Shown in pieces: positions 46,319 through 55,859 of a DNA stretch of 64,000 nucleotides; the stretch's first letter is position 1, and every line of letters begins with the position of its first letter. Made by a program: the position numbers and the translations under genes. The stretch spans positions 124,001 to 188,000 of the forward strand of contig JAUZOO010000009.1 in NCBI GenBank assembly GCA_030706405.1. Direction: 5' to 3'. The notes below the pieces were generated by a model, which was not told where the DNA came from, did not search any database, and was given only the letters and a program-made list of their open reading frames with translations. The DNA is from Bacteroidota bacterium (lineage in GTDB: Bacteria > Bacteroidota > Bacteroidia > Bacteroidales > JAAUTT01).

Positions 46319-47710
46319 TTAAATATGGATAACCTCGTCGTAAGCAGCCGCAGCGGCCTCCATAATGGCTTCGCTCATGGTCGGGTGCGGGTGAATCGAT
46401 TTAATGATTTCGTGACCTGTGGTTTCGAGGTTACGGGCAACTACCAGTTCGGCAATCATCTCGGTAACGTTGGCTCCAATCATGTGAGCGCCCAAAACTT
46501 CGCCATATTTGGCATCGAAAATGAGTTTGATAAAACCTTCCTTAGCTCCGGCAGCACTGGCTTTGCCCGATGCCGTGAAGGGGAATTTACCGACTTTGAT
46601 TTCGTACCCGGCTTCTTTGGCCGCTTTTTCGGAATAACCTACCGATGCTACTTCGGGTGTGGTGTAAGTACATCCGGGGATGTTTTTGTAGTTGATAGGA
46701 TGCGGGTTGAGTCCGGCAATCTTTTCAACGCAGGTGATACCTTCGGCCGAAGCCACATGGGCCAGGGCTGGAGTAGCGATGATATCACCAATGGCATATA
46801 CGCCTGCAACATTGGTGCGGTAATAATCGTCAACTTTGATGCGGCCTTTTTCGACCTGGATGCCAAGTTCTTCCAAACCGATATTTTCGATGTTGGGAGC
46901 AATACCAACAGCCGAAAGCACTACTTCAGCTTCAAAATATTCTTCGCCTTTGGGGGTTTTTACTTTTACCTTGCAAAGAGGTCCGGAAGTATCAACGGAT
47001 TCGACAGTCGAACTGGTAAGAACGGTCATTCCGCCTTTCTTGAATGATTTTTCGAGTGTCTTGGAGATTTCTTCGTCTTCCAAAGGAACAATGTTGGGGA
47101 GAAATTCAACCAGGGTTACTTTGGTGCCGATGGAATTGTAGAAATAGGCAAATTCGCTGCCAATAGCTCCCGAACCCACAACCAGCAGAGAAGCGGGTTG
47201 CTTTGTCAGGTTAAGTGCCTGACGGTAGCCGATAATTTTTACGCCGTCCTGTTTAAGGTTTGGCAGTTCGCGCGAGCGTGCTCCGGTTGCAACGATGATA
47301 TGGTCGGCCGAAACTTCTGTTTTTTTGCCGTCTTTATCAGTAACTTCAATGGTTTTGTTGTTCAGCAGTTTTCCATTGCCGAAGATGGCATCAATTTTAT
47401 TCTTTTTAAAGAGGAATTGGATTCCTTTACTCATGCCTTCGGCTACACCACGGCTACGTTGTATTATTTTGGTAAAATCGGGTTTTGCTGCACCTTCGAT
47501 GCTGATTCCGTAGTCGGCTGCATGTTGGGTGTATTCGTAAACCTGAGCACTTTTTAATAATGATTTGGTGGGGATACATCCCCAGTTGAGGCAAATTCCT
47601 CCGAGGTTTTCGCGTTCAACAACGGCAACCTTTAAACCAAGTTGAGTGGCTCTGATAGCTGCTACATAACCGCCGGGGCCGCTTCCGAGAACTATTAAAT
47701 CGTATTTCAT
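46319..47710 (-). CDS. lpdA: Dihydrolipoyl dehydrogenase
   Basis: 463 residues. FAD-binding G-S-G-P-G-G-Y is at 9-15, the redox disulfide C40/C45 in G-G-I-C-L-N-W-G-C-I-P-T-K, NAD-binding G-S-G-A-I-G-S-E in the middle, and the dimer-interface H-P-H-P-T-M-S-E near the C-terminus with the catalytic His-Glu pair. It reoxidises lipoamide of 2-oxoacid dehydrogenase or glycine cleavage complexes. E2 and lipoylation genes are not adjacent, so which complex it serves is open. Confidence 0.95.
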   Translation of the reverse strand: MKYDLIVLGSGPGGYVAAIRATQLGLKVAVVERENLGGICLNWGCIPTKSLLKSAQVYEYTQHAADYGISIEGAAKPDFTKIIQRSRGVAEGMSKGIQFLFKKNKIDAIFGNGKLLNNKTIEVTDKDGKKTEVSADHIIVATGARSRELPNLKQDGVKIIGYRQALNLTKQPASLLVVGSGAIGSEFAYFYNSIGTKVTLVEFLPNIVPLEDEEISKTLEKSFKKGGMTVLTSSTVESVDTSGPLCKVKVKTPKGEEYFEAEVVLSAVGIAPNIENIGLEELGIQVEKGRIKVDDYYRTNVAGVYAIGDIIATPALAHVASAEGITCVEKIAGLNPHPINYKNIPGCTYTTPEVASVGYSEKAAKEAGYEIKVGKFPFTASGKASAAGAKEGFIKLIFDAKYGEVLGAHMIGANVTEMIAELVVARNLETTGHEIIKSIHPHPTMSEAIMEAAAAAYDEVIHI

Positions 47711-47776
47711 AAATTGGAAAATTAATGTGTAATGTACTAATGTTTATAGTGTTGTATTCGTTTAGTGTCTAATGGC

Positions 47777-48838
47777 TTACCAGCCCATGAAGTAACCGGT
47801 AAGTCCACAAATTAAACCAATTAAAAGATTAATTCCTTTCATCAGGAAAAAATTTCGTTTCGATTCTGCCAGCAGTGGAAGTGAACTGTGCCCGTCCTGA
47901 ACGATGGAGTTTGCCAGAAGTATACTGAACGGAATACTGCCATTGTAAAACAAGGTAACAAAAATAAGGTGTGGCCCCGATTCCGGAATGATTCCTACTA
48001 CCAGCGCCAGTATTAATACGGTAAGGTAATTGTGCTGTAACCATGGGGTGATGTCCATATAGTTAATCAGCAGTTCAATACCCAGAAGAGCACCGAACGT
48101 CCAGAGAAAAATGCGGACAAAGTGTTTTTTAATGATATGTCCCCAAAGATGGTCTTCGAGAAAATGCTCATCAACTAATAAAAGGATATATAACGCCCCC
48201 AAGCTTAGTCCCATGAAAAGTAAATTTTCGATGCCCCAGTCGGAGTGACTTTCGGCAGTTTTATGGGCTAATTCATGACCGCTATGCTCAAACTGTCCGG
48301 TTACGATGCCAAACAGAAAAAGTAACAGTCCAAGAATGAGGATGGAGCGTTGGAATGAAATATTCTTCAGGTTTTTAAGGATATTTCTCCACGAATGCTG
48401 TTGTTGTACCGTTTCGTGCGAGTGAATAACCATGTGCGTTTTGCCGGGATAAGGTACTTTACATTTTTTAACAAAAAGGTTGATAATTATCCCCGACAAA
48501 ATGGCAATAACGAATACTATGATGTTGAGCAGGATGGCGGTTTTGGGAAACATGGAAATCATCACAAACGATTCGTCGCCGGTAGAAGCGATCATGGCTG
48601 CTGTTAAGGCTCCAAAGTTCAGGAGGTTATGGGTGAACATTGACACCGCGGCAAATCCCCCGATACATCCGGGAACGAGTCCGAGTAACGCCGCAACAAT
48701 AAGTTGTTTAAATTTCGATTGTGCGAGTTTTTGCCCCCACTGTCCGTTGGAAACGATGTTAAAATATTCGATTAACAACATCATTACTAGTACCAGACTG
48801 GTAATCATGATGGTTTGTCTCAGTATATCGATCAGCAT
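47777..48838 (-). CDS. Predicted 10-TM heavy-metal exporter family protein
   Basis: 353 residues with about ten predicted membrane segments and a histidine-rich loop near the middle (H-S-H-E and later H-S-G-H-E-L-A-H). It resembles the ArsP_2-type putative metal exporter family, which databases also label putative manganese transporter. The G-L-V-P-G-C-I-G-G-F motif in the second segment and I-P-E-S-G-P-H in the eighth are probable functional repeats. It is probably an inner-membrane cation exporter. The metal is unknown. No regulator is adjacent. Confidence 0.65.
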   Translation of the reverse strand: MLIDILRQTIMITSLVLVMMLLIEYFNIVSNGQWGQKLAQSKFKQLIVAALLGLVPGCIGGFAAVSMFTHNLLNFGALTAAMIASTGDESFVMISMFPKTAILLNIIVFVIAILSGIIINLFVKKCKVPYPGKTHMVIHSHETVQQQHSWRNILKNLKNISFQRSILILGLLLFLFGIVTGQFEHSGHELAHKTAESHSDWGIENLLFMGLSLGALYILLLVDEHFLEDHLWGHIIKKHFVRIFLWTFGALLGIELLINYMDITPWLQHNYLTVLILALVVGIIPESGPHLIFVTLFYNGSIPFSILLANSIVQDGHSSLPLLAESKRNFFLMKGINLLIGLICGLTGYFMGW

Positions 48839-49056
48839 GCTGTTTATTAAAGCTTGTGTTAAATTTAGGAGTAGTCCGGTTGTTTTAATTTATCGGAAGA
48901 TCTGCTCCTAGTTTGTCAAATGGATTAAACAAACAAAGTTAGCGAAATTTCATTCCGCCAGTCGGCTCGTTATTTAATTTACATTAAAATGCCTTAAGCT
49001 ATCAATTTGTTCATTCTAAGTTGTTAATTTTAATAGGAATATTATTTGACAATTCA

Positions 49057-51279
49057 ATGCGTGTTAAGGTTTTTATAATAAGCTGTTTGTTGTTTGCACT
49101 TGGGCTTACAGTTTCTTCGCAGGAGCTTCCGTCTAAGCGTCCCAAAGTGGGACTTGTGCTTAGTGGCGGCGGGGCAAAGGGGCTTGCTCATATCGGGGTA
49201 ATTAAAGTTTTGGAAGAAGCCGGCGTCCCCATCGATTATATTGGAGGTACCAGTATGGGCGCGATTATTGGTGGGCTTTATGCCATGGGTTATTCGGTAC
49301 CCCAGCTCGATTCCATTGTCCGAAGTATTGATTGGGAAGATTTGCTGACGGACAAGGTTCTTCGGCAGAACCTGGCGATGATCGAAAAGGACGAAGATGT
49401 CAAATACCTTTTTTCGTTTCCTATCCGCGATAAAAAAATAGCGTTGCCCTCGGGGATTGTTGCCGGGCAGAACATTTCAAGCTATCTGTCTAATCTTACG
49501 TCTCCGGTTTATAAAATTAAAGATTTTGCCAAGCTCCCGATTCCCTATCTGTGTTTGGCTACCGATATTGAGCGGGGGAAACCTGTAATTTTAAAAAAAG
49601 GTAACCTTGCCGAAGCTATGCGCGCTTCCATGGCCATACCTACCGTTTTTACCCCCGAAATCATCGACAGCATGGCCTTGCTCGATGGCGGGTTAATCAA
49701 TAATTTTCCGGTGGAAGAGGTGAAGAAAATGGGAGCCGACATTATTATTGGTGTCGATGTTGGTTTTCGGTTTTATAAACAAAATGAACTTAACTCGATG
49801 GTGAAGATCATTGAACAGTCTATTTTTATGCACAGTCTCGATCATAAAATCGATAATAACCAGAAATGTAAGATTTTGATTAAGCCAAATATGCTGGGAT
49901 TCAATATGTCGAGTTTCGGGAAAAAAGATTCGCTTATACTTAGAGGGGAACGTGCCGCAAGGCAACAGTTTGTTGCTCTTAAACAGCTTGCTGATTACCT
50001 GCATTCTTTTAAAGATACGATTACAAAACCTTCTCCAATTAAGCCGGTTGACAGGATTGATGTGAAGGATGTGGATGTTGTCGGGCTTTCGGATATCCCC
50101 AAAGATTTTGTTTTAAGTAAACTGCCGTTCGATGTCCCGTCGAAGGTTGAACTCCCAGATATTAACAGTTTTATTGAACAGTTATACGGTACACGTTTTT
50201 TTGAGCGGATAACTTACGATTTAGAACCAATGGACGATGGCATAAAATTATATTTTAGAGTTATCGAACGAAATACCAACTATTTCAGGGCAGGACTTCA
50301 TTTCGACCGCGAATCGAAAACTACCCTGTTGCTGAATACCACTTTTCGCAATAAATTGCTTCGGGGCTCAAAAATTTCGGTTGATTTGGCTTTGGGCGAA
50401 AACCCGTCGTTAAGTGCCCTTTTCTATAAAAATACAGGTTGGAACCCGCGAAATTATTTTGGGGCCCGTTCAAAACTGGCGCCGGACTACGGTCTTAGGA
50501 TTCAGGCGCATAGTCTGGAAGTTTTTCAATACAGCGGCAACAAACGGTTAGCCAGCTTTACCTTTTCCGATGTTACCTCAGACGTGTTTTTGCAGGCCAA
50601 TGTCTCAAATAATGACATTTTTAATTTAGGCGTTCAGGGCGATTTTTCGATGCTGTCAGGGAAAGTCAACTCTCAAAGTAACCTCGAGTCGAGTTATTAT
50701 TACCTTAATTTTTATGGTTTGTATAAGAAGGATTCGTACGACCAGGCTTATTATCCGTCGCGTGGCGCTAGAATTACATCGGAAGTGAAGTTTTGTAAAG
50801 GCTTATCGGAGAATGTACAGGCCAACCAATGGTTTTGGCAGGTTACGTTTCGTTCCAACATTATACTGCCGGTGAGCAGCCGTTTTTGCCTGAATAATGG
50901 TTTTACTTTCGGAACGCTCTTTGGCGATAGCATTCCGTCACACTACCAGTTTTTTATGGGAGGGATGACTAACTCCGGAATGAGGGGCGTAATTCCTTTT
51001 GTGGGGCTCGATTTTATGCAACTCACCAACCGTAATGCAGTAGCTGAGCGACTCGATTTTCAATGGGAGGCGTGGAAGGATAACTTTTTAATTCTGCGGG
51101 CTAATGCCGGAAAGGTATCAGCTTTTCGCAAATCGCTGCTCAATACCGACGATATAGCCTTTGGATATGGTGCTGCCTGGGGCTTTCGTAGTCCTATCGG
51201 TCCCATGGAGCTTTCGTTGATGACTTCGAACAAAAATCCTAAGCTGTTATGGTTTATTAATATCGGGTATTCGTTTTAA
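49057..51279 (+). CDS. Patatin-like phospholipase fused to an outer-membrane barrel
   Basis: 740 residues from the ATG at 49057. The frame is open from a TTG 12 codons earlier, but MRVKVFIISCLLFALG is the natural signal peptide. The patatin domain shows the oxyanion G-G-G-A-K-G (38-43), nucleophile S66 in G-T-S-M-G and D210 in D-G-G. A POTRA-like segment (about 345-425) and a C-terminal Omp85/BamA-like barrel ending I-G-Y-S-F follow. This is the layout of type Vd (PlpD-like) proteins, in which the barrel carries the lipase to the surface. It is predicted to hydrolyse phospholipids. Confidence 0.88.
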   Translation: MRVKVFIISCLLFALGLTVSSQELPSKRPKVGLVLSGGGAKGLAHIGVIKVLEEAGVPIDYIGGTSMGAIIGGLYAMGYSVPQLDSIVRSIDWEDLLTDKVLRQNLAMIEKDEDVKYLFSFPIRDKKIALPSGIVAGQNISSYLSNLTSPVYKIKDFAKLPIPYLCLATDIERGKPVILKKGNLAEAMRASMAIPTVFTPEIIDSMALLDGGLINNFPVEEVKKMGADIIIGVDVGFRFYKQNELNSMVKIIEQSIFMHSLDHKIDNNQKCKILIKPNMLGFNMSSFGKKDSLILRGERAARQQFVALKQLADYLHSFKDTITKPSPIKPVDRIDVKDVDVVGLSDIPKDFVLSKLPFDVPSKVELPDINSFIEQLYGTRFFERITYDLEPMDDGIKLYFRVIERNTNYFRAGLHFDRESKTTLLLNTTFRNKLLRGSKISVDLALGENPSLSALFYKNTGWNPRNYFGARSKLAPDYGLRIQAHSLEVFQYSGNKRLASFTFSDVTSDVFLQANVSNNDIFNLGVQGDFSMLSGKVNSQSNLESSYYYLNFYGLYKKDSYDQAYYPSRGARITSEVKFCKGLSENVQANQWFWQVTFRSNIILPVSSRFCLNNGFTFGTLFGDSIPSHYQFFMGGMTNSGMRGVIPFVGLDFMQLTNRNAVAERLDFQWEAWKDNFLILRANAGKVSAFRKSLLNTDDIAFGYGAAWGFRSPIGPMELSLMTSNKNPKLLWFINIGYSF

Positions 51280-51308
51280 TTCCGGAGACTGAGCTTAAAA
51301 CAAAATAG

Positions 51309-51316
51309 TATCTTTA
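51309..51316 (+). promoter_or_regulatory. -7-like element upstream of the HepT/MntA operon
   Basis: TATCTTTA, one mismatch from TAnnTTTG, 22 bases before the start codon at 51339. Confidence 0.45.
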
Positions 51317-51338
51317 CACCTTCATAAATTTAATCTAA

Positions 51339-51776
51339 ATGCGGGATAATAAAGAAGATATACGCTGGATTCAAAGGTTTGTCAATTTCAGTAAAGCATT
51401 TGCACAATTAGAGCGATTTATTGCCAGGGAGGATTTAAATGAAATGGAAGAGCAAGGTTTGATAAAGGCTTTTGAATATACATATGAGCTAAGCTGGAAA
51501 ACCTTGCAGGATTTACTCAAAGAAAAAGGTTACAAAGATATTACAGGCCCTCGTCCGGTTGTTGAACAAAGTTTTCAGGACGGATATATTGTTGATGGAC
51601 GAGGTTGGATGAAAATGCATCAAAGCCGGAATTTAACCAGTCATACTTACGACGAGGAAACTGCTGAAGAGATAATACGGGAAATTCGGGAAACCTATTT
51701 TGGTTTATTGAAAGATTTGCGTGATAGGCTCGAAAATGAACGTTCCACCAACCCCAATACTTTATTTAATGAATAG
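51339..51776 (+). CDS. HEPN-domain toxin candidate, HepT/HI0074 family
   Basis: 145 residues, all-helical, matching nucleotidyltransferase substrate-binding proteins of the HI0074 type. The HEPN RNase motif R-x4-H-x-Y is exact: R97-N-L-T-S-H102-T-Y104. In studied MntA-HepT pairs this motif cuts RNA, and the Tyr is the residue to which the antitoxin attaches AMP. The gene overlaps the next one by 8 bases (ATGAATAG), so translation is coupled. It is therefore probably the toxin of a type VII toxin-antitoxin pair. Activity of this copy is inferred only. Confidence 0.85.
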   Translation: MRDNKEDIRWIQRFVNFSKAFAQLERFIAREDLNEMEEQGLIKAFEYTYELSWKTLQDLLKEKGYKDITGPRPVVEQSFQDGYIVDGRGWMKMHQSRNLTSHTYDEETAEEIIREIRETYFGLLKDLRDRLENERSTNPNTLFNE

Positions 51777-52089
51777 TTCTGATTACGGGTTGGTTGCTTC
51801 CGATTTAATTGCCATATTGTCTGAATTGTCGAAAAATGATAATATTGACGAGGTGATATTGTTTGGGTCCAGGGCTAAAGGTTCTTATCATACCGGTTCG
51901 GACATTGATTTGGCTTTGAAGGGAAATAATATCGGGATTAATGATATTTTGGATCTGTCGATAGAATTGGATAAGTTACTCTTACCTTATAAAATAGATT
52001 TGGTTATCTATAAAAGGATTAAGGAAAAAGCGTTAATTGAACATATTGACCGGGTAGGGGTAAAATTATACCAACGAAGCAATGCTTAG
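51769..52089 (+). CDS. Minimal nucleotidyltransferase antitoxin candidate, MntA family
   Basis: 106 residues from the ATG at 51769, inside the end of the preceding gene. An earlier ATG in this frame would create a 56-base overlap and add non-homologous residues. The nucleotidyltransferase signature G-S-x10-D-x-D is exact: G33-S34 ... D45-I-D47, and a third acidic residue is in K-I-D-L-V. Such enzymes transfer AMP to the partner HEPN protein and silence it. The pair is the two-gene HepT-MntA module, here with the HEPN gene first. Confidence 0.87.
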   Translation: MNSSDYGLVASDLIAILSELSKNDNIDEVILFGSRAKGSYHTGSDIDLALKGNNIGINDILDLSIELDKLLLPYKIDLVIYKRIKEKALIEHIDRVGVKLYQRSNA

Positions 52090-52123
52090 AAGTTATTTCC
52101 AAACATTACTTCGGTCGATATTA

Positions 52124-52813
52124 TCAGGCAATAGCCTTGGCAATTAAAAATGCGGCAGCACTTGCTACAGCGCCGATCAGGGTTGTTTTTATTGCACCGA
52201 GTATTGGCGATTGGCCTATCAGTTTGCTTTTGATGTAGCCGAATGTGAAAAGTGCTATTAACGTTACGATTACCGAGATATAAAGCCCCTGTATGGGCGT
52301 TGACGTAAAGAAATAAGCCGAGAGAGGCACCAATCCGCCAATTACGTACGACAAGGCAATAACCAATGCACTTTTGCTGGCCTGACTGATTTCGGGTTCT
52401 TCCAGACCGAGTTCAAAACGCATCATAAAATCGACCCATTTATCGGAATTTTTAGCAAGGTCGTTTACCACACCTTCCTGGTTTTCGGGCGAAATTCCAT
52501 ATTCCGAAAGGATTTCACGGATTTCGAGTTTCTCGCGTTCCGTCCAATTCTCTACTTCCCAGTATTCGCGTTTACGTTCGGCGTGATAATGGTGATAATC
52601 GGTTGTTCCTGCAAGGTAACCTCCCAATCCCATGGCTATGGAACCTGCTACAATCTCGGCCATACCTGCTGTTATGATGATGGTGTTAGAGGCAATTGCC
52701 CCGGTAAGCCCTGCGGTAAGGGCAAACGGAACAGTAAGCCCGTCGGACATACCAATAACAATATCTCTTACCATTTGGGAACCTGTAAAATGCGCTTCGT
52801 TATGTTCGCTCAT
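52124..52813 (-). CDS. VIT1/CCC1-family metal transporter
   Basis: 229 residues. Five membrane segments are visible: two near the N-terminus (beginning D-I-V-I-G-M-S-D-G-L-T-V-P-F-A-L), three near the C-terminus (about 145-228). Between them lies a cytosolic acidic/histidine-rich region (H-H-Y-H-A-E-R-K-R-E-Y) like the metal-binding domain of plant and yeast vacuolar iron transporters. The substrates in the family are Fe2+ and Mn2+. It is probably an exporter in the inner membrane. It is expressed convergently to the HepT/MntA pair. Confidence 0.88.
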   Translation of the reverse strand: MSEHNEAHFTGSQMVRDIVIGMSDGLTVPFALTAGLTGAIASNTIIITAGMAEIVAGSIAMGLGGYLAGTTDYHHYHAERKREYWEVENWTEREKLEIREILSEYGISPENQEGVVNDLAKNSDKWVDFMMRFELGLEEPEISQASKSALVIALSYVIGGLVPLSAYFFTSTPIQGLYISVIVTLIALFTFGYIKSKLIGQSPILGAIKTTLIGAVASAAAFLIAKAIA

Positions 52814-52887
52814 GAACGTATGTTTTAAAGTTTTAATCTTTTGGGTTAATATTGGAAAAAAGAATATTCATTATTTAATTAATCTTC

Positions 52888-55428
52888 CTACCGCCACTCG
52901 TGTTTGGGGTAACGGCCTTTGAGTTCTTTTTTAACGTCGTGGTACGAGTTCTTCCAAAAGTAATCGAGGTCGCGGGTTATTTGTACCGGACGACGGCTTG
53001 GGGCGAGAATCTCGAAAACTACCGATACTTTTCCTTCGGCAACGGTTACCGGTAGTGGTAAATCGTAAAGTGCCTGAACGGTTTCGGAGAGGATCACGTC
53101 GCCTTTGTCATCGTAACGAAGTTTAACCGGATATTTGCGTCGCGGAAGGTTGATGGTTGTTGGAGCAACTACGTCAACGGTGGCAAGTTGTTCGTAGCTA
53201 AACCAGGCTTTTAATGTAGGCCACAGGTTGCAACGCTGCACGTCTTTCACGCTTCGGCAGTGATAAACGGTTTGTTGGATGATGAATTCCTTTGCTTCGT
53301 CGTCGATAGCCGGGATGCCGTAATGCGGGGCATGTTTGGCTGCAAAGTTTACGCGGCGAACGAAATGCTCCACATCTTCGTCCCATTGCGGAAAATCGAT
53401 ATGCCCCCCGAGGATAGCCTCCATAAGCAGCCGCGATGCTATTTCGTCGTCATTTATATCGGATGTTTCGCGTCGTAAAACCAAACCGTTGAGGCTAAAT
53501 TCGGTAATTCGCACCACTTTTTTCTGTTCTGCATCAAAAAGTTCGGTGATGGTTTTATCGGAACCGTGCATGTTGAGGTTGGCAAGCCAGCTTTCGTCTA
53601 CTTCGGAAACTTTTTGCAGGAAAAGCTGCACGCCCGTTGGTGATTTGGTTTCTTCCATTTCGGTGGCTACCATGATGCGGGCATTTTGGACGATGCTGTC
53701 GCGATGAAGCTTTCCGCTTTTACCGTACATCATCTGGCATGTGGGCGAATTAAATCGGTGACGGATAGCCAGATGGTCGATGAAGCCTGTGAAAATACAC
53801 TCGCGGAGCAGTGCCGCTTCCTCGGGCGAAATGTTTTCGTTGGGTAGCTTTTTATCTTTTTTAGATGAAGGCTGTGCCCGGTGCAATAGTTGCAGGGCAA
53901 GCTGTCCGGTTTGGCGTGCTGTGTTGGCGTTAATGCCCAGTCGGCTGCAATCGGAATGCCGGAATTGACGTGTTCCAGCCCAAAGCCAGGCGTTTAATTC
54001 AAAAAGAAGGTCGGAGCTGGGATTGCCAAATTCGTGTTCTCGCTCTTGCAAGATAACCTGATCGGTAGTGTTGTAAAATATCCCTGATGACTGGGCAATG
54101 GCTGCCACCACGCAGGCTGCAGGGATGCAATCGAGCTTAACCGCGTGCATCAGCATACTTCCAAAGCGGGGATGAAGGTTGAGGCTGGCAATCTCTTTTC
54201 CCAACGGCGTGACTTCGTTGTTGTCGTCAATGGCATCGAGGTTTTGGAGCAGTTGACGTGCGTTTTCGATGGCGGAAGAAGCCGGGGCTTCAATCCAGGC
54301 AAAGCGGTCGAGCGGGCCATTTCCCGAAGCCAGCAGCCCAAGTATCGTTTCCGATAAATCGAGCCGGTGTATTTCGGGCGTATCTTGTAAAACTTTATTC
54401 TGATGTTCAAATTCGCTCCAAAGTCGTACGCAGGTTCCCGGGGCTGTTCGACCGGCGCGACCGGCTCGCTGGCTTGCCGATGACTGACTTATCTTTTCGA
54501 CAAAAAGGGTGTTGATGCCCCGTTTGGGATCGAAACGGGCTACACGCGCCAATCCGCTGTCGATAACTAATCGTATGCCGGGAATCGTTAATGACGTTTC
54601 GGCTACATTGGTGGTTACAATAATCTTGCGGCCTCCTTCGCGAACGGCTTTGTCTTGTTCGTCTTTGGTGAGTGAACCGTATAGCGGATAAATTTCAAAA
54701 TGTTGTAGTGACTGTCGTCGCTGTATCGATTCGAGTGCCTTTTTAATTTCGAAAGCACCGGGCATGAAAATCAATGCGCTGCCTTCGGTAAACAGCGGAA
54801 GTGCGGCTTCGAGCTGAAGCGCAGCAAAGTCCCAAACGGTTTCGTAAGGCTTCGGTTGCCGGTAAAGAATTTCTACCGGATAAGCCCGGCCTTCGGTTTC
54901 GAGAACAGGGCAGGGGTGAAGGTATTCTTTTAAACGCTCCGTCTCCAGCGTGGCCGACATCACCACCAGTTTAAGATCGGGGCGGTGTTGTTGCTGAAGT
55001 TTTAAGGCAAGGGCAAGACTGATGTCGGTTTCGAGGTGGCGTTCGTGAAATTCGTCGAAGATGATAGCTCCGGCTTCGTTTAAAAGATCGTTGCGCAATA
55101 AGCGGTTCAGTAAAATACCTTCGGTAACGAACAGCAGGCGGGTATTTGCACTTTGGGCATTTTCGAGGCGTACCTGGTAACCTACCTCGTCGCCAAGCGG
55201 ACGTAGCCGTTGCCCGGCCACAAACGATGCCAGCATGCGGGCCGCAATGCGCCGGGGTTGCAATACAATCACGGTCTTTTGGGCCGGTATCACATCGTCC
55301 AGCAGAAATTGCGGGATTAACGTCGATTTTCCCGAACCTGCCGGGGCACGAAGTATGCAACGATTGCTTTGGGACAATGTCTCAACAAATTCGTTGCGGA
55401 TAAGCTGTATGGGTAAATTTGCCTCCAT
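52888..55428 (-). CDS. hrpB: ATP-dependent RNA helicase HrpB
   Basis: 846 residues, the size of the HrpB branch of DEAH/DExH helicases. Motif I A-G-S-G-K-S-T, motif II D-E-F-H (DEFH, as in HrpB, not DEAH), motif III S-A-T and motif VI Q-R-A-G-R-A-G-R are intact. The C-terminal HrpB-specific domain (W-x-x-Y-x-x-V-K-K-E-L-K-G-R-Y-P-K-H-x-W type end) is present. The biological role of HrpB in bacteria is not well defined. A -7 element lies only a few bases ahead of its ATG. Confidence 0.93.
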   Translation of the reverse strand: MEANLPIQLIRNEFVETLSQSNRCILRAPAGSGKSTLIPQFLLDDVIPAQKTVIVLQPRRIAARMLASFVAGQRLRPLGDEVGYQVRLENAQSANTRLLFVTEGILLNRLLRNDLLNEAGAIIFDEFHERHLETDISLALALKLQQQHRPDLKLVVMSATLETERLKEYLHPCPVLETEGRAYPVEILYRQPKPYETVWDFAALQLEAALPLFTEGSALIFMPGAFEIKKALESIQRRQSLQHFEIYPLYGSLTKDEQDKAVREGGRKIIVTTNVAETSLTIPGIRLVIDSGLARVARFDPKRGINTLFVEKISQSSASQRAGRAGRTAPGTCVRLWSEFEHQNKVLQDTPEIHRLDLSETILGLLASGNGPLDRFAWIEAPASSAIENARQLLQNLDAIDDNNEVTPLGKEIASLNLHPRFGSMLMHAVKLDCIPAACVVAAIAQSSGIFYNTTDQVILQEREHEFGNPSSDLLFELNAWLWAGTRQFRHSDCSRLGINANTARQTGQLALQLLHRAQPSSKKDKKLPNENISPEEAALLRECIFTGFIDHLAIRHRFNSPTCQMMYGKSGKLHRDSIVQNARIMVATEMEETKSPTGVQLFLQKVSEVDESWLANLNMHGSDKTITELFDAEQKKVVRITEFSLNGLVLRRETSDINDDEIASRLLMEAILGGHIDFPQWDEDVEHFVRRVNFAAKHAPHYGIPAIDDEAKEFIIQQTVYHCRSVKDVQRCNLWPTLKAWFSYEQLATVDVVAPTTINLPRRKYPVKLRYDDKGDVILSETVQALYDLPLPVTVAEGKVSVVFEILAPSRRPVQITRDLDYFWKNSYHDVKKELKGRYPKHEWR

Positions 55429-55435
55429 ATAGCTG

Positions 55436-55443
55436 CAAAGATA
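55436..55443 (-). promoter_or_regulatory. -7 element immediately before hrpB
   Basis: TATCTTTG on the minus strand, ending 7 bases before the ATG (55426-55428). If used, the mRNA would be leaderless or nearly so. There is no good -33 element. Confidence 0.45.
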
Positions 55444-55503
55444 GCAATCGGAAGGATTTCGGCGACTTTCTGTTTAACTATGAAAGTAATCCGGTTTGTA
55501 ACA

Positions 55504-55842
55504 TCAAATCGAAATTACTTTATTTGCTTCGATTTGTAATGTTAGAATATCTTCCATTGTTCCAATATGTCCAACTTTTACATTGTTGATAAGCCCATAA
55601 TAATTAAGACAGGTTTTGCAGGCAATTAATTGAACTCCTTTACCTTCCATTATAGCTAATGAATCCAGCACCGGCGAGTCTTCACATATCAGTTTTACTC
55701 CTTCGCCATAAAATAAAAGTGCAGCAGGAAGTTTTTTTTCATCTTTTAGTAAACCCAAATAATTTTTTATAAGTGCTTTACTAAGATCTTCGGGCGCAGT
55801 TCCCATCCCGTTATTGCTAAGTAATATAACTGTTGTTTTCAT
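55504..55842 (-). CDS. DsrE-like selenium-metabolism protein (YedF C-terminal type)
   Basis: 112 residues matching the DsrE-type half of the sulfurtransferase-like selenium metabolism protein YedF. The N-terminal half (TusA-like domain) is absent. A C-x-x-C pair occurs in A-C-K-T-C-L-N-Y-Y-G (Cys-rich active-site region), and the N-terminal I-L-L-S-N-N-G-M-G is a typical loop. It is 17 bases downstream of selD, so it is the last gene of the selenium operon. A role in handling reduced selenium or persulfide-bound selenium is inferred. Confidence 0.8.
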   Translation of the reverse strand: MKTTVILLSNNGMGTAPEDLSKALIKNYLGLLKDEKKLPAALLFYGEGVKLICEDSPVLDSLAIMEGKGVQLIACKTCLNYYGLINNVKVGHIGTMEDILTLQIEANKVISI

Positions 55843-55859
55843 AGGTATATATGTTGTTT

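Noticed and set aside
46325-47047. 240-codon plus-strand frame
   Set aside because: It is antisense to lpdA, whose motifs are unambiguous. The frame has no start-site signal or domain.
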